Made by a program: the position numbers and the translations under genes. Source: Acidobacteriaceae bacterium (GTDB taxonomy: Bacteria > Acidobacteriota > Terriglobia > Terriglobales > Acidobacteriaceae). From it: a stretch of DNA of 7,405 nucleotides. Location of the stretch: contig PKYX01000528.1 in NCBI GenBank assembly GCA_003132825.1, positions 243-7,647 of the forward strand, given 5' to 3'. Numbering within the stretch: the stretch's first letter is position 1; the number at the start of each line of letters is the position of its first letter. This document shows, piece after piece, positions 6,301 through 7,405 of the stretch. Under the pieces are notes generated by a model. That model did not search any database and was not told the origin of the DNA. It saw only the letters and a list, made by a program, of their open reading frames with translations.

Positions 6301-7306
6301 TTTCAGCCAGCTGAGCCGGAATGGGTACGGCGATCGAGTGAAGCAATTCAATGCGCCGGCCATCTATCGCAGGAAAGCCTGCAATTTCGACAGCGGTTCC
6401 GATCGCAATGGAAGTTGGTTGATCTAAGTCGCAAGCGATAGCGCCCCATTGATCCTCGATCAGGAGGGAGGTCGCGGTCGAGTGAGCCGCTGCCACGCCA
6501 CGCAGCCGAATGCGATGTGTGCTTATGTTGTTGGAATCGCGATACAGGCTTCGCAGCGAATACAACCGCGCTATCGCTTTCGGAACGCCCTCCTCTAACT
6601 GGACCCCATCGCTGTTCTGGACCCAAATATGTCTCAGCAGTATATTGTCGTTGTCGTCATAGATAGATTCGCTGACGCCCACCACGCGCACCCTCGCATC
6701 CACCCATTGCGACATGTCTACGTTGGTCTCAGAAATTCCTACCCAGACTTCCTGCCCCGAGTCTCCGAGTGCGATTTCCACGCGGCCAAGAGGATCACGC
6801 ATGACCTGGTGCACGACGCCGGTCACTTCGACACGAATTCCGATTCTATCCTTGGCGGGAAGGGTCCTGAGAGATACCACTGCCGGAGGCGGATTCTCCA
6901 GTTGGGTCTGGGCAACGGAAACGGTCACATTGGTCAGTCCTACGCTCGTGGGCCCAAGGAGTGCGCTATAAGGGTGCGCCTTCGTGCCCGCGACATTGAC
7001 TGTTTCCCGAGCATGCAGCCCGTACTGGCGCGGATCCTGATCAATGGCAATCGCGCCCGTGTTGTCCTGAATCCAGAATCGTTTTTCGGCAGGATCGGCG
7101 TAGGTGACGACGCCCTGCAAGTGCGCGACAACGCCGATTGGAAGTTCCTGCAGATCTCGAATGTTGCCGTGCTTGGCAGGGAAAAATGCTTCGAACTTTA
7201 CCAGGCGCGGGAATGCCCACCCTGCGAAGACCAATAGGGCCGCCATGGCCAAGGCCAGCTTGATCCGCCTGAACAGCGTTCTCGAGACCACCTCCAAAAT
7301 GAGCAC
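3395..7306 (-). CDS. Membrane-bound GGDEF-EAL cyclic di-GMP enzyme with large periplasmic OB-like sensor
   Basis: 1303 residues from a GTG at 7306; a TTG at 7297 is an alternative start with a better-placed ribosome binding site. Order: short basic N-terminus, membrane helix about 15-35, periplasmic region about 36-752 made of seven OB-like units, membrane helix about 756-777 followed by Arg residues, and a HAMP-like region about 777-845 ending in an FNKMLSEL element. The GGDEF domain is about 855-1018, with DELTGLPNR (861-869), YIDLDGFKLVND (894-905), inhibitory-site RQSD (928-931) and GGDEF (937-941), five residues apart as in product-inhibited cyclases. The EAL domain is about 1030-1275: E1065-A-L, N1124, E1156, D1186/D1187 in DDFGTGYS, K1207, E1243 and Q1263. 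All residues usually needed to synthesise c-di-GMP from GTP and to hydrolyse it to pGpG are present, so it may do either or both; which dominates cannot be read from sequence. It should sense a periplasmic signal and relay it through HAMP. The neighbours do not indicate the ligand. Confidence 0.95.
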   Translation of the reverse strand: MLILEVVSRTLFRRIKLALAMAALLVFAGWAFPRLVKFEAFFPAKHGNIRDLQELPIGVVAHLQGVVTYADPAEKRFWIQDNTGAIAIDQDPRQYGLHARETVNVAGTKAHPYSALLGPTSVGLTNVTVSVAQTQLENPPPAVVSLRTLPAKDRIGIRVEVTGVVHQVMRDPLGRVEIALGDSGQEVWVGISETNVDMSQWVDARVRVVGVSESIYDDNDNILLRHIWVQNSDGVQLEEGVPKAIARLYSLRSLYRDSNNISTHRIRLRGVAAAHSTATSLLIEDQWGAIACDLDQPTSIAIGTAVEIAGFPAIDGRRIELLHSIAVPIPAQLAESEKEDLPVLRTVASVRELDEEQASAALPARVTGIITYSDPSWRQLFLQDSTGGIYVKYSGPSVPLEQGERVTVIGITDPGDYAPVIVAPKFVLQGQGSLPHAVPITPRDASSGIMDSQFVEVQGVIHPLRMAADSKHLTFELFSPLGQIHIYTNPTFSGREQLSSLVDASVRVRGVFGTVFNSRRQLVGYSLSVSSIKDIQVLERGSPDPFQEIAIPINSLLRFSRHADSSHRVKVKGSVTMLGRGFFYLQDDTGGLEVQSDTRNLRLSDEVEAGGYASPGGGYSPVLTDAMVRIVKHDAPVSATRVTAESSSQGQFDSRLVAMDGRLLSVVDSPTGESLIVQSGLLTLNAQLDTLDETQALPQLTAGSMLRLTGICSVQVSPSKLYLILAQQPIGFNLVLRSSEDVKLLEPAPWWSLEHAFVVLGILLTTVLAGFGWVATLRARVRNQTAALLEANEKGRRVRDLASAMQEVTLRKNFSGKVAVRGNDDTAQLGIEFNKMLSELTLHDAAKQKAEEKLQYQALTDELTGLPNRRLLSDRLGQTLNVAKREGCMVGVLYIDLDGFKLVNDSLGHSTGDLLLAQVGGRLQSRIRQSDTLARLGGDEFTVVLTKMNGREDAGRVGTSLLEVLAEPFVIDHHEFTISASIGISVFPENGDDGIALLQQADSAMYTAKRNGKNQMVYFTAELGSLVRERLSLENQLRGAIARGEIGVHYQPEFDVGSGRLLRFEALARWTHPTLGMIPPEKFIPIAEESGLIIPLGAHIMELACTEAATWQTISPDPVEVAVNVSSLQFTRETFVEDVTEVLRHTGLKPNLLQIELTESAMLSGVERAAETMKRLRALGVSLAIDDFGTGYSCLGYLPKLPFGALKIDRSFVKELGSRPETKAMVQSLVNLAHNLDMKVIVEGVETPEELAMIREFGSNEVQGYLLGRPTPDPASHLRSFPPTIVNIEAQHEEELVANGKIK
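5132..7135 (-). repeat. Seven tandem OB-like units in the periplasmic sensor (protein-level repeat)
   Basis: Within the GGDEF-EAL protein, residues 58-725 show a diverged repeat with a period of about 90-110 residues. Unit starts are near residues 58, 154, 264, 362, 453, 566 and 653. The core is a strand of the form R-V-x-V-x-G-V-V, often T-Y-x-D-P, then F-x-x-Q-D-x-T-G-G-I-x-V, a loop, and V-x-V-x-G. The best examples are unit 1 (FWIQDNTGAIAI), unit 4 (FLQDSTGGIYV) and unit 6 (FYLQDDTGGLEV). Several units are preceded by a helix-like element such as IRDLQEL, SLRTL, SLRSL or SVREL. This alternating strand pattern suggests small five-strand barrels of OB type, but the fold is inferred by eye. 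No DNA-level repeat is evident, so the duplications are old. Confidence 0.6.
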
Positions 7307-7309
7307 CTC
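7304..7309 (-). promoter_or_regulatory. Candidate ribosome binding site for a TTG start of the GGDEF-EAL gene
   Basis: GAGGTG on the minus strand lies 6 nt before a TTG at 7295-7297, in frame with the GGDEF-EAL protein at residue 4. It overlaps the GTG at 7304-7306 that is otherwise the first start in the frame. For that GTG the nearest purine-rich site (GGAGGG, 7323-7328) is 16 nt away, which is long. The true start may therefore be 7297, giving 1300 residues. Confidence 0.4.
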
Positions 7310-7319
7310 GAACGCGCCA

Positions 7320-7405
7320 TCACCCTCCAGTACCGATAGTCATCGCATACTTCTCAGGCGAGAGTGTGAGCTGGGGAGGAGGATCGACCTGCCAGGAAAA
7401 GAGCG
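7320..7405 (-). CDS. Possible 3' end of an upstream gene (partial)
   Basis: One minus-strand frame is open from the window edge to a TGA at 7320-7322, giving 27 residues that begin LFSWQVDPPPQLTLSPEKYA and end in IGTGG. The other two minus-strand frames stop sooner. The proline-rich, mixed composition resembles a genuine C-terminus, and the end lies 13 nt before the GTG of the GGDEF-EAL gene, as in an operon. The piece is too short to identify, and an open frame of this size is common by chance. Confidence 0.25.
   Translation of the reverse strand, partial: LFSWQVDPPPQLTLSPEKYAMTIGTGG

Noticed and set aside
7200..7320. Short minus-strand frame from the ATG at 7318-7320 in the TGATG overlap
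   Set aside because: It gives about 40 residues very rich in Trp, Arg and Ser, out of frame with the GGDEF-EAL protein; typical of a shadow frame.

Overview
The window looks like a chromosomal segment from a moderately GC-rich Gram-negative (diderm) bacterium. The likeliest source is the Acidobacteriota or a similar soil lineage. This is an inference from three things: the exported DUF3300 and DUF2950 genes lying in tandem, the very large periplasmic sensor of the GGDEF-EAL protein, and the general protein style. No rRNA, tRNA, CRISPR array, insertion sequence, integrase or phage gene was seen.

Layout: (1) 1-1970, minus strand: a two-gene unit of exported proteins, DUF3300 first (867-1970), then DUF2950 (1-797, cut by the window edge). 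The gap between them is 69 bp, and each gene has a good Shine-Dalgarno sequence and a signal peptide. (2) 1971-2716: a divergent intergenic region of about 750 bp. It holds the presumed promoters of the minus-strand pair and of the plus-strand gene, a perfect 12-bp palindrome, a GC-rich inverted repeat, and one possible small gene (2078-2266, minus). (3) 2717-3226, plus strand: a DUF1003 inner-membrane protein with two membrane segments. (4) 3227-3394: a short convergent gap with no clear terminator. (5) 3395-7306, minus strand: a 1303-residue membrane-bound GGDEF-EAL protein. Its catalytic and inhibitory c-di-GMP motifs look intact, and its roughly 715-residue periplasmic part appears to be a chain of about seven OB-like beta-barrel units. 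(6) 7320-7405, minus strand: possibly the 3' end of an upstream gene.

The genes do not form one obvious pathway. The DUF3300/DUF2950 pair probably acts together in the envelope; neither family has a function I can state. The GGDEF-EAL protein would convert a periplasmic signal into synthesis or breakdown of cyclic di-GMP. It is the most informative gene here and the best candidate for something under-described, because its sensor is an array of repeats rather than a PAS, Cache or CHASE domain that I can recognise. The DUF1003 gene has its own upstream region and converges on the GGDEF-EAL gene, so it is probably an independent unit.
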